In this document: positions 1-9,332 of the stretch, piece after piece | Numbering within the stretch: the stretch's first letter is position 1 | How the letters are laid out: every line of letters starts with the position of its first letter | Assembly: GCA_032622095.1 (NCBI GenBank) | Contig: CP136068.1 | Span: 148,007,365-148,071,364, forward strand | DNA from: Siphonodentalium dalli | Lineage: Eukaryota; Mollusca; Scaphopoda; Gadilida; Siphonodentaliidae | Direction: 5' to 3' | DNA: 64,000 nucleotides | Notes under the pieces: generated by a model | Database searches by the model: none | What the model was told of the DNA's origin: nothing | The model's input: only the letters and a program-made list of their open reading frames with translations | Program-made: the position numbers and the translations under genes

Positions 1-321
1 AGCCCCAAAACATTGTACATTCAACTTATTCGATGCAATTGTTCTGTGATCAAGTTTCTGCACAAAGTCAATTATTTTCAATGGAAGGGGAATATTTCTA
101 TATTTTAGTTATTCAAAATAAACTATAATTTGAATTATGTTGCATTCTGGGAGCCATAACGGGGGAAGTGATTTTATGATTTCAGCGAAAATATTACCCG
201 ATAGGCACCTTCTGAGACACAGACGGTCCAAATGGTGATGAATTATAGTATTTAAATCATATTTTATGGCATAGATGATTGTTATTAAAAATAATCGGGA
301 ACTCGAAAATTAAGTGAGCCT
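1..321. repeat. Dispersed repeat R1, copy 1 (5' end outside window)
   Basis: This stretch is a diverged copy of 49948-50370. Both contain 'gcattctgggagccataacg', 'cacagacg', 'tgatgaattata' and 'ctcgaaaattaagtg' in the same order and spacing. There is no convincing ORF. The repeat is interrupted at its TTAA (322-325) by a MITE; the other copy has an uninterrupted TTAA at the same place. Function unknown. Confidence 0.7.
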
Positions 322-325
322 TTAA

Positions 326-583
326 CCCTTTACCCAACAGAACGGCCCTGTGCCAATGCATTCTCTTATATATGCGAGTCGACCATAGGTCGCCTCGCAT
401 ATATAAGAGAATGCATTAGCTTAACACATTAAAAATTATAAAATTGTTAAAGAATGTAAGAAAAAATGGTAAATGCATTCTCTTATATATGTGAGGCGAC
501 CTATGGTCGACTCGCATATATAAGATAATTTAGGCTGTTGCAGCTTTATTTGGCCGTTTTTGGCCGGTTTGTTGGGTAAAGGG
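326..583 (-). mobile_element. Family A MITE copy A1 (TTAA-flanked, hairpin-bearing)
   Basis: Terminal inverted repeats CCCTTTACCCAACA / TGTTGGGTAAAGGG are flanked on both sides by TTAA (322-325 and 584-587). Inside are two hairpins at 355-417 and about 475-533, separated by an A-rich spacer. The copy is internally shortened relative to the 391-bp standard. It lies inverted relative to A2-A6: the GGCCGG/AAGCTTTA sub-terminal block is at its right end. TTAA duplication and a CCCTTT end resemble non-autonomous piggyBac elements; the mobilising enzyme is inferred, not seen. Confidence 0.85.
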
Positions 584-587
584 TTAA

Positions 588-915
588 CTGGAACAAGCAA
601 TGGTTTATTTGTTTTGTAAAGATACAGTCTGAGCAATTTGGTTAATTTTTTCCAAAAGCGACACTTCCTGGTTTTGAAAGGAAACCATTTTTTATACCAA
701 AATTAATCTACTTTATGTAACAACACAACTATATTAGTCAACAACATCAATTTTATCAACATTAAGCTTTTGTGGTTTTCTTAACGCTTCAACTATAGTT
801 CAATATTATTTAGTTTTTAGAAATATTTTCTGCTTAAATCATTTAAATTAATTTTGACTCATGAGTTATCCCCCTTTGAAATTCAACAGCACCTAAGTTT
901 ATACCTGTGATATAA
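588..915. other. Unassigned AT-rich intergenic DNA
   Basis: No ORF, repeat or RNA gene is recognised here. It separates two TTAA-type MITEs. Confidence 0.5.
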
Positions 916-1166
916 CCCTTTCTAAGCTAAATACTCATTCATGAGTTACTCATTCATGAGTAGTTATCCCATAGGAAATGTACAGATAATAAGTTCAACA
1001 AACAACCATATTATTTATTATTCCCTCCAATAAATATGAATCGTTCCGCACTTTTGTTTATCCGTCGTCTGCTTATTTTTCCTGAACACCCCATCAAGAT
1101 GTATAATAAACCATTCCAATGTATATTTTATAACTGAGTGGGATAGTCTATTTAGCATAGGAAGGG
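916..1166. mobile_element. Family C MITE copy C1 (CCCTTTCTA ends)
   Basis: The left end CCCTTTCTAAGCTAAATAC and right end TTTAGCATAGGAAGGG are imperfect inverted repeats. Flanks are ATAA (a decayed TTAA) on the left and TTAA at 1167-1170. The interior holds 'ccataggaaatgtacagataataagttcaacaaac', also seen in the other family C copies, in the opposite sense to C4. Non-coding. Confidence 0.7.
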
Positions 1167-1237
1167 TTAACTACGTGGCGAAGACGCCAGAATATACGTT
1201 GATGGTATTCACCCGAGCATGCATTCGAAGTTTAAGC

Positions 1238-1498
1238 ATATCTGTACTAAATGGATTCTCCCATCAGTTATAAAACTATGCATTGGAATGACATATTATT
1301 CATTTGGAGGGTGTTCAGGTAATAACAGTAGACGGCAGATAGAAAAAAAACACAGATAACACAAGAGCAGAATGATTCATATTAATTGGTGTGAAATTTA
1401 ATGTTCAGAAAATAAGTTCAGCAAACGACCTCGTTTGAACATATTATCTGAACATTTCCTAAGAGAACAACTCGCCAATGAGTATTTAGTATAGAAAT
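1238..1498. mobile_element. Family C MITE copy C2 (degraded)
   Basis: It shares 'actaaatggattctccca' near the left and 'gagtatttagtatagaaa' at the right with the other family C copies. It also has the internal 'ataagttcagcaaacgac'. The terminal CCC/GGG and TTAA have been lost, so the limits are approximate. Confidence 0.55.
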
Positions 1499-1534
1499 AC
1501 CGAAATTTAAATAATATATTATTTTGGGAGCAAG

Positions 1535-2316
1535 CAGTCTCTTTGAAAAGCCGACGAAAATCCTATATCCAAGCCTTGAAATAGTGTGTCTGTCATTTGC
1601 AGAATGAGGTCACCAGAGGGTGAATTTAGTGATGCTACCCCGCATAGCGGGCTAGCATCACCAAATTCACCCTCTGGGGACCTCATTCTGTTTACACCTC
1701 AGCAGAATGAGGTTCCCAGAGGGTGAATTTGGTGATGCTAGCCCGCTATGCGGGGTAGCATCACTAAATTCACCCTCTGTGGACCTCATTCTGCAAATGA
1801 CAGACACCCTATTTCAAGGCTTGCCTATATCGGATGTACGTCTCTAGAACTATCTATTAAAATTAGGTTCTGTTTTGAAGGGATTCCCTCCATTTCATTG
1901 GAGAATGGCGCAGACTATACGCGCGATTTCATTGGTTTATGGAATAACAGATCACTTCACAGATCTGAGGTCATTGATGCGTTGACAATATTCCCACGCA
2001 TTGTCAAACTCAACTATTGTTGGAAAACTGAATACAGGCGATATATCCATAATTCATTTTACTCATCGCAACATTATCTGAGAGTTTTTTTTATCAGTCA
2101 ACGATATTCATTACTGATTATTCTTTCGCATCTTTTGTTGTATTTATAAATATTTATAAATACTACATTTCTGTCAAACATTAATTTTACTACGCCAGGA
2201 ATGCACTCCATATTTGGAATTGTTTATTACGTCATGTTGGGAATGCCGCGTCGTCGCAGAAATGAAATATAGAGACGTGCATCCGCTAGGATATTCGTCG
2301 GCTTTTCAAAGAGAAA
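1535..2316. mobile_element. hAT-like TIR element, host of a nested element
   Basis: Inverted ends are 'tctctttgaaaagccgacga' on the left and its complement at 2294-2314 on the right. A sub-terminal block 'cggatgyacgtctct' at 1831 is matched inverted at 2270-2285, so the arm continues across the nested insertion. The flanking 8-mers GGAGCAAG (1527-1534) and GGAGCAAC (after 2316) differ at one base and look like a target duplication. An 8-bp duplication suggests hAT-type mobility. No transposase is present; the ORF crossing this region merely joins the two elements. Confidence 0.6.
1570..1823. mobile_element. Family G hAT-like fold-back MITE, nested copy G1
   Basis: Ends are CAAGCCTTGAAATAG and CTATTTCAAGGCTTG. 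They are flanked by a perfect 8-bp direct repeat CCTATATC at 1562-1569 and 1824-1831, as expected of hAT transposition. Each half contains a palindrome around 'ccccgcatagcggg' with arms reading AGAGGGTGAATTTAGTGATGC. Non-coding. The same family occurs at 37731-38187. Confidence 0.85.
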
Positions 2317-2417
2317 GGAGCAACATACTCGCTGTCCAATTTCGATGTCTGCTCGTAAACTAACGATGTCGATGAAGTTATATAAAATGTGAACCCTGCA
2401 TCATGTATATTTATCAA

Positions 2418-2865
2418 CCCTTTCTATACTAAATGGATTTTCCCAGTTATAACTTGTACATGTAATATCATCTGCAACATGGTCCAACTCTTTCTACATA
2501 AACGGTGTGAATCACCAAACATTGAACATTAATATATTAATGTTACTATACTTATAATAACATTTTATTTATGTAACTCTTTTGACATCGGCCTCGAGTG
2601 GGCGTAACTTTCAATAAATTTATCTTATCTTATCTTATCTTTGTAGATCGGAATGGTATTATGGTACATTATTGAATCGCAGGGATGTACAGGTGATAAC
2701 AGCGGACAACAGATAAATAAAAGTGTAGAAGAAGTCCTATTTATTGAGGGAAATGTTTAGATAATAAATTCAACAAACGACCTATGGTGGTCGTATGTTG
2801 AACGTATTATGTGAACATTTCCTATGGGATAACTACTCATCAATGATGCTTTAGTATAGAAAGGG
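2418..2865. mobile_element. Family C MITE copy C3, split by a LINE tail
   Basis: Starts CCCTTTCTATACTAAATGG (flank TCAA) and ends TTTAGTATAGAAAGGG followed by TTAA. Family C sequence stops near 2452 and resumes near 2645, with a foreign LINE 3' end between. The right end passes directly into the 68-bp satellite. Confidence 0.75.
2453..2641 (+). mobile_element. 5'-truncated LINE 3' end with (TTATC)n tail
   Basis: The insert ends 'caataaatttatcttatct', a run of TTATC units. Short-unit tails of this kind mark the 3' ends of many CR1/RTE-like LINEs. A similar 'attaaatcttatcttatct' tail ends the LINE fragment at 46114-46492. No coding sequence remains. Confidence 0.55.
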
Positions 2866-3880
2866 TTAAACTTATTATCTGAACATTTCCTATGGGATAA
2901 CTACTCATCAATGATGCTTTAGTATAGAAAGGGTTAAACTTATTATCTGAACGGTTCCTATAGGATAACTACTCATCATGATGCTTTAGTATAGAAAGGG
3001 TTAAACTTATTATCTGAACATTTCCTATGGGATAACTACTCATCAATGATGCTTTAGTATAGAAAGGGTTAAACTTATTATCTGAACGGTTCCTATAGGA
3101 TAACTACTCATCAATGATGCTTTAGTATAGAAAGGGTTAAACTTATTATCTGAACGGTTCCTATAGGATAACTACTCATCATGATGCTTTAGTATAGAAA
3201 GGGTTAAACTTATTATCTGAACATTTCCTATGGGATAACTACTCATCAATGATGCTTTAGTATAGAAAGGGTTAAACTTATTATCTGAACATTTCCTATG
3301 GGATAACTACTCATCAATGATGCTTTAGTATAGAAAGGGTTAAACTTATTATCTGAACGGTTCCTATAGGATAACTACTCATCAATGATGCTTTAGTATA
3401 GAAAGGGTTAAACTTATTATCTGAACGGTTCCTATAGGATAACTACTCATCATGATGCTTTAGTATAGAAAGGGTTAAACTTATTATCTGAACATTTCCT
3501 ATGGGATAACTACTCATCAATGATGCTTTAGTATAGAAAGGGTTAAACTTATTATCTGAACATTTCCTATGGGATAACTACTCATCAATGATGCTTTAGT
3601 ATAGAAAGGGTTAAACTTATTATCTGAACGGTTCCTATAGGATAACTACTCATCATGATGCTTTAGTATAGAAAGGGTTAAACTTATTATCTGAACATTT
3701 CCTATGGGATAACTACTCATCAATGATGCTTTAGTATAGAAAGGGTTAAACTTATTATCTGAACATTTCCTATGGGATAACTACTCATCAATGATGCTTT
3801 AGTATAGAAAGGGTTAAACTTATTATCTGAACGGTTCCTATAGGATAACTACTCATCATGATGCTTTAGTATAGAAAGGG
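2866..3880 (+). repeat. 68-bp satellite derived from the end of MITE family C
   Basis: Fifteen head-to-tail monomers of 68 bp (five are 67 bp) follow C3 without a break. Each runs from TTAAACTTATTATCTGAAC to TTTAGTATAGAAAGGG, which is the right terminus of family C plus its TTAA. Three variants are visible: A (ATTTCCTATGGG, CATCAATG), B (GGTTCCTATAGG, CATCATG) and C (GGTTCCTATAGG, CATCAATG). Their order is A B A C B A A C B A A B A A B. The array closes with TTAA at 3881-3884. Confidence 0.95.
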
Positions 3881-3884
3881 TTAA

Positions 3885-5297
3885 TATGCATATACATATC
3901 CCAACTACATGCAATATACCAATACAAATCTACGTACATGTGAACATTTAACATATAAACGACTATTCATATAACTACATAATCATTTGCCATAATATAT
4001 GGTACAATTAATTGATTATGACTAACTGCCATAAATTATCAAGGTGTATCCGATCACAGATCGGATATAAGATGATTTAAAATCATGTGTATAATCGAAA
4101 TCATCAACTCCAGACTCCACTGAAGTTCATTGTCAAAATGAATCACGTGGTACAGGCCAGGAACCTACGTCACATTATCAAGTCTCTAATCCAAAGCGGT
4201 TTTTATTTTATATTTATTTAAAATATAATTACTAAATAAACTATAATATGAGCTGTGAAAAATCAGTTAACGTTAAAAATTTATATTTATAACTTAAATT
4301 TACAATGAAATTAGGTATTGGATTTTGAAAACCAAAGTTACAAACACACATCAACCATTTAATAGATATTCGTAAAATGCACATAATCCCTTTCACTGGT
4401 AAGTGCAATAACTATTGCAACAATTATCTAGCCCAGCCACTGCATGAGTTCCATATAGCAGTTATCAGAACGTCTGAAGTGACGGTTTAGAGATTACATT
4501 AGTGACATACGTTCCTGGCCTTGAGGTATAGTCAATATAGTAGCAACAACGTTCATTCATAGCAGGCCTTTCGCCAAGGTTGGCCTACCTCAGAGCTCAA
4601 TTGAATACAAAATGTACATTGTCCATCTATATGTATCACACATAAAACATGTGCTGGTACTTACCTGCATGCTTTTTTATGTATGCTACAGTTCACTGTG
4701 AGTGATCGGAAGTAATTATTTGTACGCGCTTTCGTAGTACTGTAATTTTTGACTTAGAATCCGCAAATAAGTTGGAATAGTGAGTATAATTATGTTATTT
4801 TCTTCCAAACATCTAAAAAATAACCACAAAATGTTGCTTTCCTCTTATAGGTTGTACAACAAGCTCTATTTCTATGTCAAATTTGCACCGGGAACGGACT
4901 GAACAGTCCACAGATGAACATCCTAAAATTGCGCGCATTCGAGTTGCAAGATTCGTTTTCCAACAGCTATTTCGTCGGTGTATCGGCATAACACAACACA
5001 TAACCTGGGCCCTATAATACCTTGAGTTATCATCTGTGACACGTGTATGTTGAAAATCGCATGACTTTTTGTTATAACTTCATAAACTCGTTTTCTGATG
5101 ACCGATTGTTGTCGCCCACTGTACCGGCAGTATAACAATGCTGCTCCTCCAATTGCAGTACATGTACTACGAAAACCGCGTACAACTAATTACTTCGTTT
5201 CGTACTTTCCATCATCCAGCCATTTCATTTTCAGAGATACCATACAAATACCCCCACAGTCATGAGATCCCTAATTACTTCTGCTGTCCATTTCAAA
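3885..5297. other. Unassigned stretch
   Basis: Short open frames exist on the minus strand around 4813-5138, but none has a recognisable domain or convincing splice structure. No repeat family of the window was recognised here. Confidence 0.4.
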
Positions 5298-5621
5298 TCA
5301 TATATTGGATACCATGTTGTCCAATAGAGTTCTTATTCTGCTGAATATGGTGTACACGTATGTGTAGCATTCACTATCTGGGTAACAATGAAGGAACCCA
5401 AAGTGCACTGTGCTGTATCCAACATGAATGACGTCAGAGTCTCGATTTGGGATAAAACGGTCCAAATTGCAGAGCACGCGCTTCATTTCCCTTATTATGA
5501 AATGGATCTCACTACAGTAGCTGTCTTCGATTTGCAGTATGTGTAGGATGCGCCGCGCCTGCACGATGTACCACACAGCAGATGATACGGTACGGTAGGA
5601 TGCCATGCTGTGCTCCTATAA
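5298..5621 (-). CDS. Hypothetical protein or exon, unrecognised
   Basis: On the minus strand an open frame of 102 codons begins at ATG 5606 and ends at a TGA at 5298-5300. Its composition is less AT-rich than the surroundings and it has no low-complexity run. A pyrimidine-rich 'cttattgtctcttatag' lies just upstream, ending near 5621, and would serve as a splice acceptor, so this may be a terminal exon. The peptide contains ARRILHILQIEDSYCSEIHF and is rich in Cys, Tyr and Arg. I recognise no family. A chance ORF is a real alternative. Confidence 0.3.
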
Positions 5622-5783
5622 GAGACAATAAGTGAAGTTGATGTCCTGAATCAAATCAATTCGATTAGTTTAAAGTCGCGCAGAATTAGATTATTTCAAC
5701 ATTGATGGTCATCACAGAATTGGAACTGCACGTACATTCTCAAAGTTAGGAATTCATCGAAAAGCTAGAACACTAACACGAAT

Positions 5784-5976
5784 CACAGGAGCTTGGAATT
5801 TGGTCAAAACCCTTCTTTTATTGGCGGAACCACCACCCGGGGCCATATGGCCCGGGTGGTGGTTCCGCCAATAAAAGAGGGGTTTTGACCAAATTCCAAG
5901 CTCCTGTGATTATATGGCCCCGGGTGGTGGTTCCGCCAATAAAAGAGGGGTTTTGACCAAATTCCAAGCTCCTGTG
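5784..5976. mobile_element. Compact fold-back element with three arms
   Basis: It starts CACAGGAGCTTGGAATTTGG and ends with the complement. The 7-bp sequence CACGAAT flanks it at 5777-5783 and 5977-5983. About 64 bp of arm pairs almost perfectly with the next 63 bp around 'cccggggccatatggcccggg'. A third arm (about 5914-5976) then repeats the second in direct orientation. Non-coding. The flanking duplication makes transposition likely; hAT-like is a guess. Confidence 0.8.
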
Positions 5977-5983
5977 CACGAAT

Positions 5984-7177
5984 CTAGTGCAAGTACTGGT
6001 TTATGTTGCGGCAAAAATATTTTATTAAAACAATTTTCAAAAGAATTATTTCAAAAGAAAGTCCATATTCTCTATCGAAGTGTATCTAGTTGAACCAAAA
6101 CCAATAATCCAGTAAGTGTACTAGATCACATTATTACATGATCCGACCCCTCTTTTATTGTATAACCCCATTCTATAATACCGGTACTCAACGACCGTTG
6201 TATAACAGGAAATAGCGCCAGGTATAGTGAAATGAATTTTTAATGCGTGAAAACGCGACATTTGAACCCCGACGTGTCGTCTGTTTGCATTCCGTAGGCT
6301 ACGACGCTAAATAAATGGTTGTGACAAGTTTTATTTAGTTTGAACAAGTATTTCATTAAATTTAAGTCATTAAATACCACAAAGCGTGTTAGTTATTTTG
6401 GCACTATTTCCGGATTAACTTCCGCCTTAGCTTATAGAAGCCGCTTTTAGTTTCTCGTCCCATTTAAGTCCGTTTATGGATTTCATGCAGGTTTTGAATC
6501 ATGTAACAAATAGAATCTTCAACTCATCCCCAGTGTATCGTGAAATTTAAAAAAATCGTTCAGTGAATCAGGCGTGGACCTCGCTCGGTCCAGACCTAAT
6601 TTACTGGACTCGTTTTATAAATTTCGCTATAAACTGGGGACCTCGTTGGATGTCCTCTATTTTGCCTTCTGTTTTGTGATTTCCATAAGGTTTCGGCTAC
6701 AGCTTGATTTAATATAGTTTTAGAAATAATTGGCTGCATATTTTTGTGTCCTCATAATTATGATAATTTTCCGCTCATAGCGTTAAAAATGTGTTCTGCA
6801 AATAGGACCACATAATTCGCCATGGATTCGCGGTTCGGTTCCAGGAATAAACAAAGGATTACACTCGAAATCGCTGAGTATATCTGTCTGAAACATTTCT
6901 TCCATACTATTCAAATGTTCCTATTGTCTTATATGTAAACAATGATTCGCCGCCATATTGCCTTCCACGTTGATCACCCTTTGTTACAATTCTTTCATGG
7001 CCATGCTAATTAGTGGACAAACGCTGGTCGGGTGAAAATTCACGCTCGAGTATAAACCATGCTACAACCGACTGTCGATGTCCATGATACGTCAGCGATT
7101 GATATTGCAATCAGTGATCGATAACCGACACAGTGTAATTACTTCAGTGTTAATTATCTACACCTGAGTGAGCCAGA
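5984..7177. other. Region upstream of the LINE, probably including its 5' UTR
   Basis: No ORF is recognised. The part nearest 7178 is presumably the LINE 5' UTR and internal promoter, but no boundary or target duplication was found, so the LINE start cannot be placed. Confidence 0.4.
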
Positions 7178-9184
7178 ATGGAAGGGGACGATTCGTATAC
7201 CTTAACTGATATATCACAATTCACGCCACGTATGGAGAACATATGTACTCAAAATCTACCAACACCAGACTCTGATTCAACAACTCGCGATAATTCAAAC
7301 GCTGATGATATGGCCTTACCCGAACTAAGCTCATCCGTCCACGAATTTATCACCTGTGTTAAAGCAAATCATGGGCGACAGCCTATAAGTGATTATCGTC
7401 CCAACTATCTACTGTGGATAATGGAAACTCTCCACAGCCACACAAAAGAACGTGTTATAATATACCTGATAAGTAAATCAAATAATGACGAAGAAACTCT
7501 GGAACAAGTTCGAGACTACTGTTTTAGTCAAGCAAAAATTATGCCTTCTTTCTCATTCGATTGCAACTCACAACTGAAGAAGCGCATAAAGCGTGACTCT
7601 AAAGACAAAAATAAGAAGTGTGAACCAATCAGTGTCATCGACAAGTTAGCATCTGACATATATAATATATTATTATTTCTTGTGGACAGTGATGTTTCTC
7701 TATTGAATGATATGATCAGCAAAAGTGTACGTGGCCTTAGCCAAAGTATTTCTCATGATCCTGAAAATTCACCTGCTGTAACACAATCCCAATGTAATGT
7801 ACCAGTAATGACAAACTCATTCTTAGTATCAACCCTGATTAGCTTAAGACGCGACGTCGCAATGTTACAAACTGAAAATACCGCCATCAAAGAGCAATTA
7901 CATGAAGTAATTCCAGTCCTTAAAGGGCGTCTATCAATTCTCGAGGCAACCGTTGGTATTGAACGTTCTGGTACAGACAATCTTGATAAGTCGCCTAAAT
8001 CTCCAAAAGAACCAATTGTTATACAAATTGAGGAACTCGCTGAGGGAGTTGTGGACAATACCGACAGCATTGATGCAAATAAATATTCCATCGAACGCGT
8101 CCATGACGAAAAGGCCTCCGGTGTAGCTAGAGTTAAAACAAACATCACACTTATGCGCACTGACATAACTGACATAAACGGAAGGATAGACAGTGTAGAT
8201 AAAACTCTGAAATCGCATACGGGTTCACTTGCCACTATGAAAGATAGCCAACATAAGAGCGCAAGGCCCGAAAAATCACACATCGACGAAGCCAAAGCAA
8301 TCGATAGATCATTAGACAAACATTTCGGTGGCTTAAAAGATTCTCTCATTAATTTTGGTGACATGATTTGCAATAAAATGGACACAGTGCTTAATTCGAT
8401 AACGGACACGGTTGATGATGCTCTCCGTTCTAAACCACAAATGCGCACCGTTGATGACAACGCATATGATGCAGGCTATGCCGACGAGAGTCCTGTCAAA
8501 CATAAAGTCGAGAGTTTTATCACGCTTGATAATATATCAAACTCTACGCACAAACAGAATGAACATTCTAACGTTAATAACGAAAATCAGTACGAGAGAT
8601 ATGACAGTGAACGAGATGAACACCATAGTAATGTACATGTGGACCAACGGAATGATTACAACAGTGTGAATGTTGATGAATATTACAATAAACGTGATGA
8701 ATACGAACTCAATGAAAATAGAAGTTGGAACAAATACGACAATTACAATGATGAACGGGACAATGGACCCACGCGTAACACACAAAAGAGCTACCAGACT
8801 GACAGACGGTCGGACACACGTTCTAATCATGGAAGTGTTCGCTCTGATTTCCGCGACAAAGGGTTCAACGATGGATATCGTACACAGAGGCACCGCGAAA
8901 ATGACAATTACTACAACAAACATAGGAACATAAGAACCCCGATAACATCACATCGACTATTTGCTACAAACTTCAGTGACTGGATTACTGCTGACTTCAT
9001 TAAAGGATATCTTATGCTACAGGACATAAGATTCACTGTGATTAAAATGTTTCGTGAACGAGATACCGGTCGTTTATCAGCTCGTATTAATGTCGACGAA
9101 TCACAGGCTGAATTACTCAAAAGCCAAACATTCTGGCCACCAAATGAATATTGTCGTGATTGGGAATTTTCAAATCAAAATTGA
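7178..9184 (+). CDS. LINE ORF1 protein (RNA-binding, coiled-coil)
   Basis: This 668-residue protein precedes ORF2 by 148 bp, the position of the nucleic-acid-binding chaperone ORF1p in LINEs. Residues about 45-190 form a hydrophobic, probably helical N-terminal domain. Residues about 215-260 (LRRDVAMLQTENTAIKEQLH) and 290-360 look like coiled coil for oligomerisation. Residues about 465-580 are low-complexity and rich in Asp, Asn, Tyr and Arg. The last 80 residues (SDWITADFIKGYLML to FWPPNEYCRDW) resemble the compact C-terminal module of CR1/L2-type ORF1 proteins, where a FWP.....R.W ending recurs; that match is from memory of the family. No CCHC knuckle is seen. The frame is intact and its start ATG lies in 'cagaATGG'. 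Confidence 0.8.
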   Translation: MEGDDSYTLTDISQFTPRMENICTQNLPTPDSDSTTRDNSNADDMALPELSSSVHEFITCVKANHGRQPISDYRPNYLLWIMETLHSHTKERVIIYLISKSNNDEETLEQVRDYCFSQAKIMPSFSFDCNSQLKKRIKRDSKDKNKKCEPISVIDKLASDIYNILLFLVDSDVSLLNDMISKSVRGLSQSISHDPENSPAVTQSQCNVPVMTNSFLVSTLISLRRDVAMLQTENTAIKEQLHEVIPVLKGRLSILEATVGIERSGTDNLDKSPKSPKEPIVIQIEELAEGVVDNTDSIDANKYSIERVHDEKASGVARVKTNITLMRTDITDINGRIDSVDKTLKSHTGSLATMKDSQHKSARPEKSHIDEAKAIDRSLDKHFGGLKDSLINFGDMICNKMDTVLNSITDTVDDALRSKPQMRTVDDNAYDAGYADESPVKHKVESFITLDNISNSTHKQNEHSNVNNENQYERYDSERDEHHSNVHVDQRNDYNSVNVDEYYNKRDEYELNENRSWNKYDNYNDERDNGPTRNTQKSYQTDRRSDTRSNHGSVRSDFRDKGFNDGYRTQRHRENDNYYNKHRNIRTPITSHRLFATNFSDWITADFIKGYLMLQDIRFTVIKMFRERDTGRLSARINVDESQAELLKSQTFWPPNEYCRDWEFSNQN

Positions 9185-9332
9185 TGATCAGAAATTGTAC
9201 TAATCTATGTCCTAATATGTATGCAACTGGCTGCATGTATTTAACATATAGAAATATGTGCCATTTATATATACGTGTATTTATATTGACCAATGTTATT
9301 TCATGTGAACGCTATTACACGGTTCACTTATC

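Noticed and set aside
1748-2149. 133-codon plus-strand ORF
   Set aside because: It crosses from the nested MITE G1 into the outer hAT-like element and has no domain.
2866-3880. CRISPR-like regular array
   Set aside because: Whole 68-bp units repeat with no variable spacers, and the unit is the end of a MITE in eukaryotic DNA; it is a satellite.
7753-8923. Minus-strand ORFs of 235 and 128 codons
   Set aside because: Antisense shadows of LINE ORF1 caused by its codon composition.
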